From: Plantago major
Lineage: Eukaryota > Streptophyta > Magnoliopsida > Lamiales > Plantaginaceae
Reading direction: 5' to 3'
DNA: 64,000 nt
Assembly: GCA_026545765.1 (NCBI GenBank)
Contig: CM048840.1
Location: 9,000,765-9,064,764 of the forward strand
The translations under genes and the position numbers were made by a program. The notes below the pieces were generated by a model. The model was not told where the DNA came from and did not search any database. It worked only from the letters and a program-made list of their open reading frames with translations. This document shows, in pieces, positions 35,481 to 47,432 of this stretch. The number at the start of each line of letters is the position of its first letter. Position 1 is the first letter of the stretch.

Positions 35481-35694
35481 CTTTGTATAAATAGTTGGTA
35501 TATTATATGGGGGTAAGTGTCATAAAAGCGAACTTTAAGTGGTGATTTGCACAATAGTTTGAATATTTGAGGGAAAAATGATAAATTTTCCTAATAAAAC
35601 AACAAAAATCTGTAAATATTAAAGCAACAATTTTTTGAAGTTTTAAAAGTCCTTTGTGGCGTGTTATTACCGACCAGTTGACCTCCTGAACCCC

Positions 35695-35701
35695 ATATAA
35701 G
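35695..35701 (+). promoter_or_regulatory. Candidate TATA box of the PB1/TPR gene
   Basis: ATATAAG lies about 30-40 bp before a purine-rich stretch that could start the 5' UTR, and about 800 bp before the ATG. Position and sequence fit, but the start site is inferred only. Confidence 0.35.
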
Positions 35702-36039
35702 AAGAAATGACAAAAGAAATAATAAAAGAAAATAATAATATACTCCAAGACAGAAGAAATCGAAATTGCCAGCGAAGTTTATAGAAACCCTAGTGGATTA
35801 GCATTTCCCAAAACAACAAACATTCCATTTCACTTGTACCAAAGCTGATTAATTTATCATCATTTGCAGCTAATCAAAGTTTCCAGCTTATTACAGACAG
35901 AAATTATTTTCATTAAGGATTTTCATTCAATAATCATCTATTAATTTCCAGCTGAAACTTTTCGGAAACGTTACTGCTTCTCTTGCTTATCTGAGCTTTT
36001 GCTCAATTGCTCTTCACTGATTCTGAACTTCTATTGAAG

Positions 36040-36453
36040 GTACGGCAATTTTCTTATGGTTATTTTTCATTTCTATTATTTTCCCTATTTAATTTTAGAA
36101 CAGCTTGTTTTTCTCTGTAGTGGTTTCTTACCATGAATTGTAGAGTCTTGTACATGGATTTTTAGTTTTTGTTTTTTATTAGGACAGCTCAAGTTTTATG
36201 AATCCTGAAAAGTCTTTGTGTATCAGTATGTGCTTGATGTATAACCGAATGCAGTATGTGGTTTGTTAAAAGTATTTTCATTTAGCAAAAAAGCAGAGAT
36301 TTTTGTTACAGTTGTGGTGTTTACTTTTTGTTTCTTGAATAGGATGGCTTTATTTATATGAATCTTGAAAGTTGTATATATGCTGGATGTATTGTTGAAT
36401 GTAGTATGGTTGTATGAGGTGTGTAAAGTGTAAACTGTGTTTTCATTGAGCAG
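36040..36453 (+). other. Putative 5' UTR intron of the PB1/TPR gene
   Basis: Donor GAAG|GTACGG at 36040 and acceptor TTGAGCAG ending at 36453 enclose 414 bp of T-rich sequence, in the usual place for a leader intron. Other AG sites nearby are possible, so the exact edges are uncertain. Confidence 0.4.
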
Positions 36454-36505
36454 AGTAAAAGCAGAGATTTTGTTATAGTTTGTGGTGTCTGGTGGTTTTG
36501 AGAAA

Positions 36506-38707
36506 ATGGGAAAGCCTGCTGGGAAAAAGAAAGTTCAAGTAGGACTAAAATCCAGTGATGGGGCTGGGAAGCACCAAGGTAAACAGGAGCGTAATTCGAA
36601 AGTGTTTGATGAAGACACTGCCATATTCATCAACATGTCTCAGGAACTGAAGGAGGAAGGGAACAAGTTGTTCCAGAAACGTGATTGCGAAGGCGCTATG
36701 TTGAAGTATGAGAAGGCGTTGAATTTGCTGCCAAGCAACCATATTGATGTTGCGTATCTGCGTAGCAACATGGCTGCTTGTTACATGCAAATGGGGATTG
36801 GGGAGTATCCTAGAGCGGTGAACGAATGTAATTTGGCACTTGAAGTGGCGCCTAAGTATAGTAAGGCGCTTTTGAAAAGGGCGAGGTGCTATGAGGCCTT
36901 GAATAGGCTTGATCTGGCTTTGAGGGATGTGAATAATGTGCTGAGTATGGAACCAAATAATCTGACTGCATTGGAGATTGCTGATACTGTTAAAAAGGGT
37001 ATTGAACAAAGGGGCTTGCAGATTGAAGATAAAGAGGTTGTTTTGCCCTCAGATTATGTTGAGCCTAGTATCCGAAAGGCTGTCAGAGAGAGGGGCAAGA
37101 AGAAAAAGAGTGCCAAATCTGATAGAAAGAGTGTTGAGGAAGTGGAGGAGAAGAAAATGAATGAAGTAGAGACGATGGATAAGGAAAAGAAAATGGATGA
37201 TAAGGTTGTTGTAGAGGAAAAGCGAAGTGTTATAGAAGAGAAAGTTGTTATGAAGTCTGTGAAATTGGTTCATGGTGAGGATATAAGATGGGCACAGTTA
37301 CCGGTGAATTGTAGTGCTCGTCTAGTTAGAGATGTAGTTGTAGACAGGTTTCCGAGCCTGAAGGGCGTGCTCGTCAAGTATAAGGATCAAGAGGGTGATT
37401 TGGTCACTATCACCACTACCGATGAGTTGAGGGTAGCTGAAGGATTGGCAGATCCTCAAGGCTTTTTGAGATTGTACATCGCTGAAATTAGTCCTGAGAA
37501 AGAACCACTTTATGAAGGAAATGTGCCTGTTAAAGAGGCACTGGCAAAACATAATGAGGAAAAAGTAGACATTGTTGGGGAGAATGCAAATGTGCAAAAA
37601 AGCCCGGTGTCTGTGGAGCATTGGATTGTGCAGTTTGCAAGGCTGTTCAAGAACCATGTTGGGTTCGATTGTGATGCATACTTGGATCTTCATGAGATAG
37701 GTATGAAATTGTACTCTGAAGCAATGGAAGATGCTGTTACAAGTGACAATGCGCAACAGCTGTTTGACATTGCTGCATCTCAGTTTCAAGAGATGGCTGC
37801 TTTGGCCTTGTTTAACTGGGGAAACGTTCACTTGTCTAAGGCAAGGAAGCGGTTGTTTCTTGCTGAGGATCATTCTGCCGAATCTGTGTTATTAAAGGTC
37901 AAAGAAGCTTATGATTGGGCGCAAAAGGAGTACACGGATGCCGGGATGAAATACGAGGAAGCTTTGAGAATCAAGCCAGACTTTTACGAAGGGCTTCTTG
38001 CACTTGGCCAGCAGCTTTTCGAACAAGCGAAGCTTTCTTGGTACTATTTATCTGGAAGCAAGCAGGACTTGGAGTTAGGTGAGTATGCAGAGATATTGGA
38101 GCTGTACAACAAGGCTGAAGATAGTATGGAGAAGGGTATGCAAATTTGGGAAGAGATGGAAGAACAACGTCTTAACGGACTTTCTAAGTATGAAAGTGAT
38201 AAAGCAGAGCTGAAAAAGTTCGGTCTTGATGCGCTGTTTAAAGATATATCCGATGAGGAAGCTACCCAACAGGCAGCAAATATGAGGTCTCAGATTTACC
38301 TCCTGTGGGGTACAATGCTGTATGAGCGATCTGTGGTGGAATATAAGTTGAGCTTACCGACTTGGGAGGAATGTGTGGAAGTTGCAGTTGAAAAGTTTGG
38401 GCTCGGTGGAGCTTCACATACCGATATTGCTGTCATGATGAAGAACCACTGCTCAAATGATACTGCTCTGGAAGGTACTATATGGGTCACTAGTTTTAGA
38501 CTTCTAATAACTGATTACGCGCGCTCTGTTGCGGACTGTTTAACTTTTACCTTCCATCTTACAGGATTCAGAGTTGATGAGATAGTACAGGCATGGAATG
38601 AGATGTATGATGCTGATAGGTGGCGAACTGGTGTGGCATCTTTTCGCCTAGAACCTCTATTTAGGAGGCGCTCACCAAAACTGCATTCTCTGCTCGAGCA
38701 TCTTTAA
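36506..38707 (+). CDS. PB1 and TPR domain co-chaperone (Phox/CLMP1-like)
   Basis: Proteins of this plant family join an N-terminal TPR domain to a PB1 domain; known members include Arabidopsis Phox proteins and CLMP1. TPR domains of this kind bind the C-terminal tails of HSP70/HSP90. The start MGKPAGKKK (36506) fits the family; an upstream ATG-less extension to 36482 is probably UTR. TPR repeats span about residues 45-165, with clamp-like residues in LKEEGNKLF, RSNMAACY and KALLKRARCY. A Lys/Glu-rich linker follows (about 195-245), then PB1 at about 250-330 with the acidic YKDQEGDLVTI segment, then a long helical C-terminus ending FRRRSPKLHSLLEHL. A 90-bp intron (38475-38564, GT...AG) splits the C-terminal part; spliced product 703 aa, joining ALEG to FRVDEIVQAW. 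The frame also stays open through the intron. Intact and probably expressed. Confidence 0.93.
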   Translation: MGKPAGKKKVQVGLKSSDGAGKHQGKQERNSKVFDEDTAIFINMSQELKEEGNKLFQKRDCEGAMLKYEKALNLLPSNHIDVAYLRSNMAACYMQMGIGEYPRAVNECNLALEVAPKYSKALLKRARCYEALNRLDLALRDVNNVLSMEPNNLTALEIADTVKKGIEQRGLQIEDKEVVLPSDYVEPSIRKAVRERGKKKKSAKSDRKSVEEVEEKKMNEVETMDKEKKMDDKVVVEEKRSVIEEKVVMKSVKLVHGEDIRWAQLPVNCSARLVRDVVVDRFPSLKGVLVKYKDQEGDLVTITTTDELRVAEGLADPQGFLRLYIAEISPEKEPLYEGNVPVKEALAKHNEEKVDIVGENANVQKSPVSVEHWIVQFARLFKNHVGFDCDAYLDLHEIGMKLYSEAMEDAVTSDNAQQLFDIAASQFQEMAALALFNWGNVHLSKARKRLFLAEDHSAESVLLKVKEAYDWAQKEYTDAGMKYEEALRIKPDFYEGLLALGQQLFEQAKLSWYYLSGSKQDLELGEYAEILELYNKAEDSMEKGMQIWEEMEEQRLNGLSKYESDKAELKKFGLDALFKDISDEEATQQAANMRSQIYLLWGTMLYERSVVEYKLSLPTWEECVEVAVEKFGLGGASHTDIAVMMKNHCSNDTALEGTIWVTSFRLLITDYARSVADCLTFTFHLTGFRVDEIVQAWNEMYDADRWRTGVASFRLEPLFRRRSPKLHSLLEHL
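38475..38564 (+). other. 90-bp intron inside the PB1/TPR gene, open in frame
   Basis: GTACTA donor and TTACAG acceptor. Removing it restores family-like ALEG-FRVDEIVQ. Length is a multiple of three without an in-frame stop, so retention would add 30 residues instead of truncating the protein. Confidence 0.8.
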
Positions 38708-39960
38708 ACATCCTTTTGGTGTGATGGGGATTTAGTAAGAGTGGGGAAGCACTGATTTCTTCATAAATGCTCTAGGTATCCGTCTCAATATTCTACATAT
38801 CTGATGCCACAGCCTTATTATGGAGTTTTCTAAATCTATCTACCGTCTTGGAAATTCTTATCGTACATCTAGTTCGCCCTATAAACATTTCAGACCAAAT
38901 TTATCTAGACATGAGATATACATGCAGGTTTATACACTAGTTTTTATCTATTTTTTATTATCTTAGTATGATATTTTAACTATTTTTCCATTTGTGGATA
39001 TTTACTTGTGTGCTCCAACTTAAATGATAAATTGTTTTAGCTGTGATTCATGTGTGCAAATTGATATGAAATTTCTTATTTCTGTGTCCCTATATCCGTA
39101 CAATGGCTGCCTGATGTCGTGAAGAATTTGAAGTGGTCATTTGTTCTTCTGCCTTTTGGTAATACTTAATAGGAAGTCAAACATAGTAACTTTGAATGCT
39201 CGATGTTTACTCTATAATCTGGAGCTTAAGATATGGAGTAGTTTGTTGTTGGCCATTGTAAAATCTAGACTCACTCAAGCAATGACATTCATGTATATAA
39301 AATGAACACCATAAAGCTTTTCTCTTAATCATCTCTTTCTACCTGCAAGAGTATTATTTAGCTTGCTTGTCAAGAAGTATAAATTTATCTCAAATTCTCA
39401 ATTTATGTGTCTGCTATATGTATTAGTACTATGAAATATCTGAATAGCTAGTGTCTATGGGCTCAAGTTGTGAGGTTATTGAGTTCCCTTGAGCAAAAAG
39501 GTCTTGATCCTGATAGACTGGAAAATAAATTGTCTTGGTCCTGTCAACGCTCGAAATTATAATAAAATGTAAAACCAAAAGGTGCTTACAAGAGAGAGTA
39601 TGTTTTGTAAGTTTTGAATTTTTGATTGCTCTAGAAGTGATGATAAAAGTAGTCTGATTATACAGGATATAGTTATAGCATGCATAACCAGATATGAGTT
39701 GCTAACAAAAACAATTCTTTTGCAGGTCTATTTACAGCTTTTTTTTGTCAGTCATGTTGGATTGCTTTGGCAGCAGAGGAAAACACATTTCCATTGTTTG
39801 AGTGTCACCCCGGAGTGGGTAGCTGTAGTCGATTAATTTTTGAATCTTGTTGATCTGTTCATTGGCTCTATCTCAGAGCGATTATTCTTAGGGCTTTACA
39901 TGTACCCAAAGAATTAGTCATTTGTTTTGGATTTAGATGTTTTGGTATACTATACACAAA
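38708..39960 (+). other. 3' UTR region of the PB1/TPR gene, possibly with an intron
   Basis: After the stop, GCTCTAG|GTATCC at 38775 and TTTTGCAG ending at 39725 could be donor and acceptor of a 3' UTR intron; 39726-39960 would be the last UTR exon. No coding was recognised here. Confidence 0.3.
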
Positions 39961-40957
39961 GTTGGTATAGGATTGGATTTGTAAAGTCTATTGTTTCAAA
40001 TTCAAATTGGATATTGTTTCAGGTTCTTGGCTTGATATTGAAAGAAGTCTTAATTTTTTGAAGTAGTCATGCTTCTTGCTGCATAAGTGCATAGTCTGCA
40101 TTCCTTTTTGCGAATCATAAAATATTATGTGTAAGGTTAGTGGATATTGAATCGAGCTTGAGTCGAGTTTTGACCGAACTTTATCACAAGTAGCTCGCGA
40201 ACATCTTGATTCATTAACACCCCTAGTTGGAAATAATGTTTGAGCCACCAGGGTGTGAGCCTTTAGCATGAAGAGTCAATATATGAACATCTAAAAAACA
40301 GGTTTAGACAGACCATCCATACTTTAGAACCAACCAACAATAGATCGCACCCTTATGTTAAGACTTTAGACGGCTCATTCAAATTATTATCATAAGCTAA
40401 TATCTAACTCGGGTTGACTAGGAGTTAGACTTTACATTATATGATGTATAGTGGAGTATTACACACATGTCATATAAATTTTTACTACAATACATTTACC
40501 GTGTGTTTAGGCATTTAGCTATCGACTCGAGTTGAGTTTCTAAAACTCAAAACTTTAAAACTAAAATATACTACTAAACCCTATGAAAATCACAATTCAA
40601 TACCAAACACAAAACTTAAATTAAAAATCAACTCCACTCGAGTTACCATTCATCAAATCAGTAAACTGAAATTGAGTTTTGAGCTAATTGACAAACACTT
40701 AGGCTCTCTTCTTTTCATCTAAAAACTCATTAATTCCAGTTCTGTTCAGATTCATTATGTTCCGCTTAGTTATTTTTATACAACTACAATTCAGTTCAGT
40801 TCAGTTCAGTTCCAGATCAGTTCTGTTCAGACGAAGATAACAAATCCTTAGTAAGTTTATGTCTAGTATCCTGCATCTGTCAGAATTACATAAGTCTAAT
40901 AAAAGGCCTGATTTTCCTTTACAAAGGAAATACCACATTAGACTAGTGTAAGTTATA
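39960..40957. other. Intergenic, nothing recognised
   Basis: AT-rich. A CAGTTCAGTTCAGTTC-type short repeat lies near 40790-40830. No gene supported. Confidence 0.4.
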
Positions 40958-41366
40958 TGGGGGAATTAATGTTGTGTCTATGAGTTTTTATAACTGGGGG
41001 AATTTATGTTGTGACTGTAGGTTTTTGCATCTGGCGCGATGTAAGTTCGGACTTATCTGGGAGATTTATCTGGTGTCTGTGGGTTTTTGCATCAGTGAAA
41101 TTTATTTTGTGTATGTGAGTTTTTATAATTGGGGAAGTTAATGTTGTGTCTGTGGGTTTTTATAATTGGAGAATTTATGTTGTGTCTGTGGGTTTTTATA
41201 ACTGGGGGAATTAATGTTGTGTCTGTGAGTTTTTATAACTGGAGAATTTATGTTGTGTCGGTGGGTTTTCATAACTGGAGGAATTCATGTTGTGTCTGTG
41301 AGTTTTTATAACTGAGGAATTAATGTTGTGTCTGTAAGTTTTTATAACTGGAGGAATTAATGTTGA
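40958..41366. repeat. Minisatellite, about 41-bp unit
   Basis: About ten imperfect tandem copies of a unit with GAATTAATGTTGTGTCTGTG and GGTTTTTATAACTGGAG. The last copies are the most alike. Short frames in it (for example 41129-41311) are by-products of the repeat. Confidence 0.85.
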
Positions 41367-43670
41367 CCGCGCGCTGGTCTGACCGCTGACCGCGATCAAC
41401 TTGAAAAGTGAATTTTCCTATTCTAATGGAAATTGTATCTATATATATTCTAATGGAAAGTCAGAAATTTTTTCTAGAATTTGTATACCATGTGAGAGTG
41501 TATCTATATATATGATAAAAGTGATGATCTAAATGAAATAAGAGATGTGTCACATAAGCAAAAATCCTAGGTGGCAAAACCAAGCCAAGAAAAAATGAAT
41601 TTTAATTCTCCAGAAAGAGATAAGTTGTCAGCCCGAATTTTGAAAAAAAAAAAAACAGCAGGATTTTTGGGGTATTTTTGTTTCAATATATTTACATAGT
41701 TATCCACACATTTCTTAACTGCTGCAATATTCATTAACTATTAATAGATGTTTGTTACTCGATACTACTTTCTCGCCAAAAATACATTCGAAAAGATTTT
41801 AAAAAATTGGAGAAAGTATCATGTCCAACCCCTATAATCATGGTAAACTCACTATGTTTAGAATGAAATTTATGTTACACAAACAAATCCATAAATATCT
41901 ATATGATAGAGAGTGTTTATTATGAAGGGAATCCTAAACAACATGTATCCAAAGTGAATGATAGAATTTTTTTGATTTATTTGTAATAAAAAAAATCAAA
42001 ACAATTAAATTAACGCAAGATACGGATTTGGGGTGTTTCTCCACATATTTTGGCAGCATTAAAACAGAGTTCAACAAAAATATCACTATTTTTGGTAAAT
42101 TCGGATTATGTTCAGTCAAAGGGTCATTTCGCACTATTTTAGATAAATAGTCAAATATTGCATTGTTTTATACCTAAAATTATGCCACTAAAGTAGGAAT
42201 AGAACAGTCTATTTACATCTACATATACTAAAATGTCCATATAGTAGAATCTCGACGAAGAAATACAATGTTGTAAACCTAAATAACCAAAAACATGCGC
42301 AACGAATTTTATATGAATTCGGCTCCTACATCTCGAGTTATGCAGTTGATGAGTTCATTGAAGTAATAATGATGGAGAAAATGAAGTCTACAAGAGGTTT
42401 TCTCGACCCGTCAAGGAGTAAACTTAAGATGTGCTAGGCTCGGTCAGTGACGTGGTGGCTATGTTCATGATTTATGCTTAGCTTGGAGATCTTTTGCGAG
42501 GTGTATTAATTCTCTAATGTTGAAATTATTTCATAGAATGGGAGATATGAAGTATTGAATCAACCGATTGTTTCCACATAAAAGAAGATTTTTTTGGAGC
42601 GGTATAACCAACAACTAAGGATATGGCTCCTAGAGATGTTGCTCAAGATCTATAAGTCTATGACCTGATTATCTTTTTTTCATACTCATGAAGACCAGCT
42701 CGATCCTGCAGATTTGTGGATGATTCATTTTTCTAATTGTCCAAGCCTCCAAATGATACTGAATATCACCGGTGTTGGTTCTCATGTATCACCGAAAGTT
42801 TTAGTCACATCATATTGCACGAGCCCTCTATGTTGATGATGTTTGTGGTTGGATCTTTTTTTTTTTTTTTTTACGCGTCTCATATAGTTTAATTTCTTGA
42901 ATGATGATATATATGACACGGTTGAGATAGAGTTATCTTATCATTTATATATTACTTCTCGAGTCCCCAATTGTAGCGCGATTGTTGGTTGTAATCTTGC
43001 AATATGTTGCCGAATTTCATTTATGATGGCAACACATCATTCAATTTTCGATTTCAATGTTATGGATGGTCAATAAAATTATTCGAAATTATTCATATGT
43101 GGTTAGGGATATTACAAAAGTGTTGATAATTATCAATGTTACCTCAAAATGTGGAATGCTCAATTAAAATTGCATAGATTAGGGGTAGGAAACCCTTGCA
43201 TTTTCATGTAATCTGATTGGTGAAGAAGAGTTGGGAAGCAATGATCAAAATCCTGACTGTCATTGGCAAGATTGAATTGAATGGTGATAATGTTGCACCT
43301 CTATATATTTTTAGTAAATGGTGAATCTTTGGTGATCAAAACACTTTGTACGTGTTTGGTCGATAAAATTGGCAAACCTACACATTCAGCTAGCACATTC
43401 CAATGAAATGATAGACCCGGGACGGGACACAATCAAAGTTCTATTTTTAGGAGTAAATCTCTTTCATTTAAAGGTATTAGTGCATTTTATTATTCTATAT
43501 ATATAAAGTACATACACCATTAACATATCAAAATTTTGTTGTATCAGCTTCTGTGATATTCAATTTTTAAATATTGAGAAGGTTATACATATCTTTCTTC
43601 ATAAAATCATTGGTTCTCCTATAAGTGAATTGTTCTTTCTAAAATAACAATTTTTAGATAATTAATGATC
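41367..43670. other. AT-rich intergenic stretch
   Basis: No gene recognised. Around 41490 the phrase TCTATATATATGATAAAAGT resembles Helitron 5' ends, but no 3' partner could be tied to it. A T-run of 21 lies near 42850. Confidence 0.4.
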
Positions 43671-44226
43671 ACAAATGTTAAACGCAACACCTTTTTGGCT
43701 AAACGCAGCACCAATTATTTGCGTACTTACCAAAAATGCCCCTAACTCAAAAAAAAAACTTTAAAAATTAACGTAAAATCGAAATAACTCGTTTACACAA
43801 ACACAATAACATTAACATGCACGATTGAATACAAATTTCAACAATAAAAAACATCGAAAAATTTTCTCCTTTTTTTTTTTTTTTTTTTGGTGAAAAGTGG
43901 AAGAAGTTGAAAAATATGTAGAGAAATTGGGGGGAAAAAAAATTAAAAGCTGCAAAAAAAAAAATCATGAAATGGCCGGTTCTCAAAACCGGCCATTTCA
44001 AAAATGGCCGGTCCTCAGAACCAGCCATTTTCATTTTTTTTTTTGCAGCTTTTAATTTTTTCTTTTTTTTTTCCAATTAAAATGGCCCGTTTGAAAGGCA
44101 ATATTTTTTTTTAAAATTTAAATTTATTTATTTTGAATTTGCAACTTTAACTTTAATTCGAACTTGAATCGAAATGCTTCCGAATAAAAGGTTACAATTT
44201 GAACAAGAACGAACTTGAATAGAAAA
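43671..44226. repeat. Left TIR of the Mutator-like element
   Basis: About 556 bp. Contains two tandem foldbacks: a perfect GGCCGGTT-CTCAA-AACCGGCC and a second, imperfect GGCCGGTCCTCAGAACCAGCC copy (about 43976-44036). A-rich and T-rich tracts flank them. Confidence 0.88.
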
Positions 44227-44373
44227 CTATTCTTTTAACAATTATTTATTTATTTATTTTACATAAAGAACTATTTCAGTAAAAGTGGAATCATATTTAT
44301 TTAATTACGGCAACATGAATTTTCACTCATTTCACTATAAATACGGAACACATCATAAAATTGAAAGCATAAA

Positions 44374-46833
44374 CTAGAACAAAAACCATTGGCGTAGCCG
44401 AACGGAATAATGTTGCATCCAATGGCTTATTCTTTCCTCTCTAGCAGATTCCCATGACATCCATAATGGTGGAAGTGGGCATTCATCTATCACGTGCAAC
44501 CTAATATAGTGATTGTTATCAACGAATCCCATTGTCCACTCTTCATCTGTCGATGGAGGGTCCGGAGATGGTGAGTCCATATGTGAACGACACTCCAATG
44601 GAAAATATGTAAGACTCCCAGTCTTTGCATAGCAGCTCAAGACCCGTTGGTACGTTGTAGCTGTAAGAAAGCCCATATCCGGGAGTGTATACCACCATGG
44701 GTTATTACTTGGGCCTGCAAACCAGTTCCAACGACTAGTTATTTCCGTGACCCTTTGTTGCCCCATTTCTGCGACGTAAAGCTCCATGTGGTTGTTCAAC
44801 TCCTCCATAAGTTCCTGCCTGACGTCTGGCCACCGGTCTTGTGACTGGTATTGGAGTTGTGCTATGACCCTAAAACTGCAGTTTCCATCGGAGACGACAT
44901 TAGTCCAACCTCTAATGAAGTGTACAGTTTGTTGCGGCATTTGACACTGGTATTTAAATGATCTACCAGTACTTGCTTGCGAACCTGAACCTGCATTGCT
45001 TGGGGTGGAATTCCGTCGTGATTGATTCGCGTGTTGGTGCTCCCAAGCAGATGGGATCCTACTCCTCGCTGTTTCTAGGTCGCCTACCTCTTCGCGTTGG
45101 TTTACGATTGGCTCCTCCAAGAACGATCAGGACGCACTCGAATCGCCAAAATACGATCTCATGCGCAATGTGTGATCGCAATCACTGGGATTAACATCAT
45201 CCATTTCTTTCACCATTTTGTCAATGGCAAGATGTGAAACCACACCTCCCAGCCTACGGAAGATGTGACTTGTTGTGGAATGAGGCTTAATCGTAAGAGA
45301 TCTCTCAAACTCTGTGCGGATCGCATCAAAATGCATTTCAAGTAGGCCATGCAGTTTCGGGAATGCCCGGTGAAACTTTTGATTTGAAGGACACAACCAC
45401 AACTTGTACCTGGCGTGAGCAGATTCGACTTTGCAACCAATTTACAGTGTTGAAATTTCAGTTTCGGCATAACTGTAATTATAGGCTAGTAGTGCAATAC
45501 GAAATAAACTAATGTACGAGTGGCTTTATGACGATAAATAGAATTACCTGTTGGTCGTGTTTGTGCCGTAGTGTAGGATGTTCTTTGTCCAAGCGAGGAC
45601 AAATCGCTCACGGTATGGGTCCAACCATGTACTTCGTACTCCATGACAGCCGGTAGTCTTCGCCAGGCCTCCGCCATTTCTGCAACAGCCTGCTCATGGA
45701 GTTCCGCAGTCTCTGCATGCACGATGCGATCCCATCTGGATTTTACTGCCCCTTGATACTTTGTGGACCCACACAACTTGTTTACTTTAGCCTGCACATC
45801 CTTTGCTATGTGCCTCCGACACAGTAGGTGTGCTGCTTCTGGAAATACGATATTAATCGCATTCATTGCCGCTAACTCTCTGTCGGTAACAAAAACCCCC
45901 GGTGAGACACCACACTCAGCAAACAACTCCCGCAATTGTGTAAGCCCCCACACATAACTTGACGTCCTTTCGTTCGAGAGGAAAATGAAAGCTATGTGAT
46001 AGTTTTGCCCAGTGGGTAAGACGCCAATCAGTTCCAACAAAGGCATGTCGTGCAAATTTGTCTTGTAGGTTGCATCCATGAGGACAACTTGCGGGAACAA
46101 ACAGATCATCTCCCTTGTATTAGGATGAGCTAAGAAAATTCCCTCCAATATGTTAGTACCCTGCACTTGTGAGTGTGTAAATATATAATGATGTTTTTCC
46201 AACATATGCAAGAAATAATCAATTGGGGCCATCGATCTCATCTCCATACGTTGATATTTCTGGTCTGCATTGTATATGTGTCGTAGGACACTACAGTTGT
46301 TTGTAAACTCCTTTTTGAGTTTCCTGAGAATTTCTCTAGGTGGCATTCCGCATCGCAAAGATTTCAATCACTCATTTGAACTCTTCCTCATTCACCGAAT
46401 CGACGTGCCAATGGGAGTAATTCCCGAGTGCATGATTGTGTTTCTCGTGGCCCTCTCTGATAGAAACTCTCCACTCCCCTGGATACATCTCATGCAGCTT
46501 AACCTGAAATTGACAATTGTGCTTTTTAGTCCCAACTGCATTTCTAGATTTCACTTCGGGATCACTTGAAGACGTGTTTCTATAGGCCCCACCACGCTCA
46601 CAACTCATGTATACGTGTCTTGGTTTCGAATGTGAGATCGCAAAAAAGATATTGTTTTCTCGACCAACAGCACGAACCCAAGTTTCTGCAGCTTCACGAG
46701 TATCAAAACTCTGATTGTTTTGGAAAACCTGATTGAAATTTGGAAAAACAGCCGCATCATCGAATGAAATATATGAAATAGGTGAGTGAATCATAGTATA
46801 CGTGTTTGGGATTTGAAGTGTTTCGGGTTTCAA
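44374..46833 (-). pseudogene. MULE transposase with C-terminal OTU-type cysteine protease domain
   Basis: Exon 1 (46833-45548) starts with a FAR1-like DNA-binding region: SCERGGAY, KKHNCQF and GHEKHNH supply Cys/His ligands. A frame change with a stop lies near 46370. The MULE catalytic core follows: first Asp in LMDATYKTN, second Asp in FVTDRELAAMNA, then LLCRRHIAKDV. A second frame change precedes WLDPYRERFVLAWT and HYGTNTTNR. An intron (about 45429-45547) interrupts the conserved TTNR-ESAH segment. Exon 2 continues to a TGA at 45127-45129, and in the same frame to 44374 an OTU domain is read: SDGNCSFR with the catalytic Asp and Cys, and DNNHYIRLHV with the catalytic His. OTU proteases cleave ubiquitin-type chains; fusion to a transposase suggests countering host control, which is inference. 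At least three lesions make this copy inactive. Confidence 0.85.
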
Positions 46834-46942
46834 GTGTTTTGATATTTGAAGTGTTTAGAGTAGAATGTTTGTTTCAATCAAGTGTGGAGTTTTTTAAAAT
46901 GATGGTGGGGGTGAGGGGGGGGGGGGGATTTTATAGAAGTGT

Positions 46943-47432
46943 AGATATGTCACGTGAATCGATATGTCACGTGAATTGATATGTCACGTGAACCGATACG
47001 TACACCGATATATCACGTGAACCGATATGTCACGTTAATCGATATGTCACGTTAATCGATATGTCACGTTAATCGACATGTCACGTGAATCGATATGTCA
47101 TGTAAACCGATATGTCACGTAAACCGATATGTCACGTGAACCGATATGTCACGTAAACCGATATGTCACGTGAATCGATATGTCACGTTAATCGATATGT
47201 CACGTAAACTGATATGTCACGTTAATCGATATGTCACATAAACCGATATGTCACGTGAATCGATATGTCACGTAAACCGATATGTCATGTTAATCGATAT
47301 GTCACGTGAACCGATATGTCACGTTAATCGAAATGTCACGTAAACCGATATGTCACGTTAATCGAAATGTCACGTTAATCGATATGTCACGTAAACCGAT
47401 ATGTCACGTAATCGAAATGTCACGTGAACCGA
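46943..47432. repeat. Tandem array of 17-bp units rich in CACGTG / CACGTTA
   Basis: About 28 head-to-tail copies of CGATATGTCACGTGAAC with variants CGATATGTCACGTTAAT and CGATATGTCACGTAAAC. Many units hold CACGTG, the G-box core; all hold ACGT. The array lies between the divergent transposase and mobile-domain genes, in the place of a shared promoter. A G-run (about 46911-46927) precedes it. Confidence 0.92.

Noticed and set aside
36545-37873. Several minus-strand frames of up to 183 codons
   Set aside because: They overlap the PB1/TPR coding exon and have no family resemblance.
46943-47432. Regular short repeats as a CRISPR-like array
   Set aside because: Units are head-to-tail without unique spacers, and the genome is a plant.
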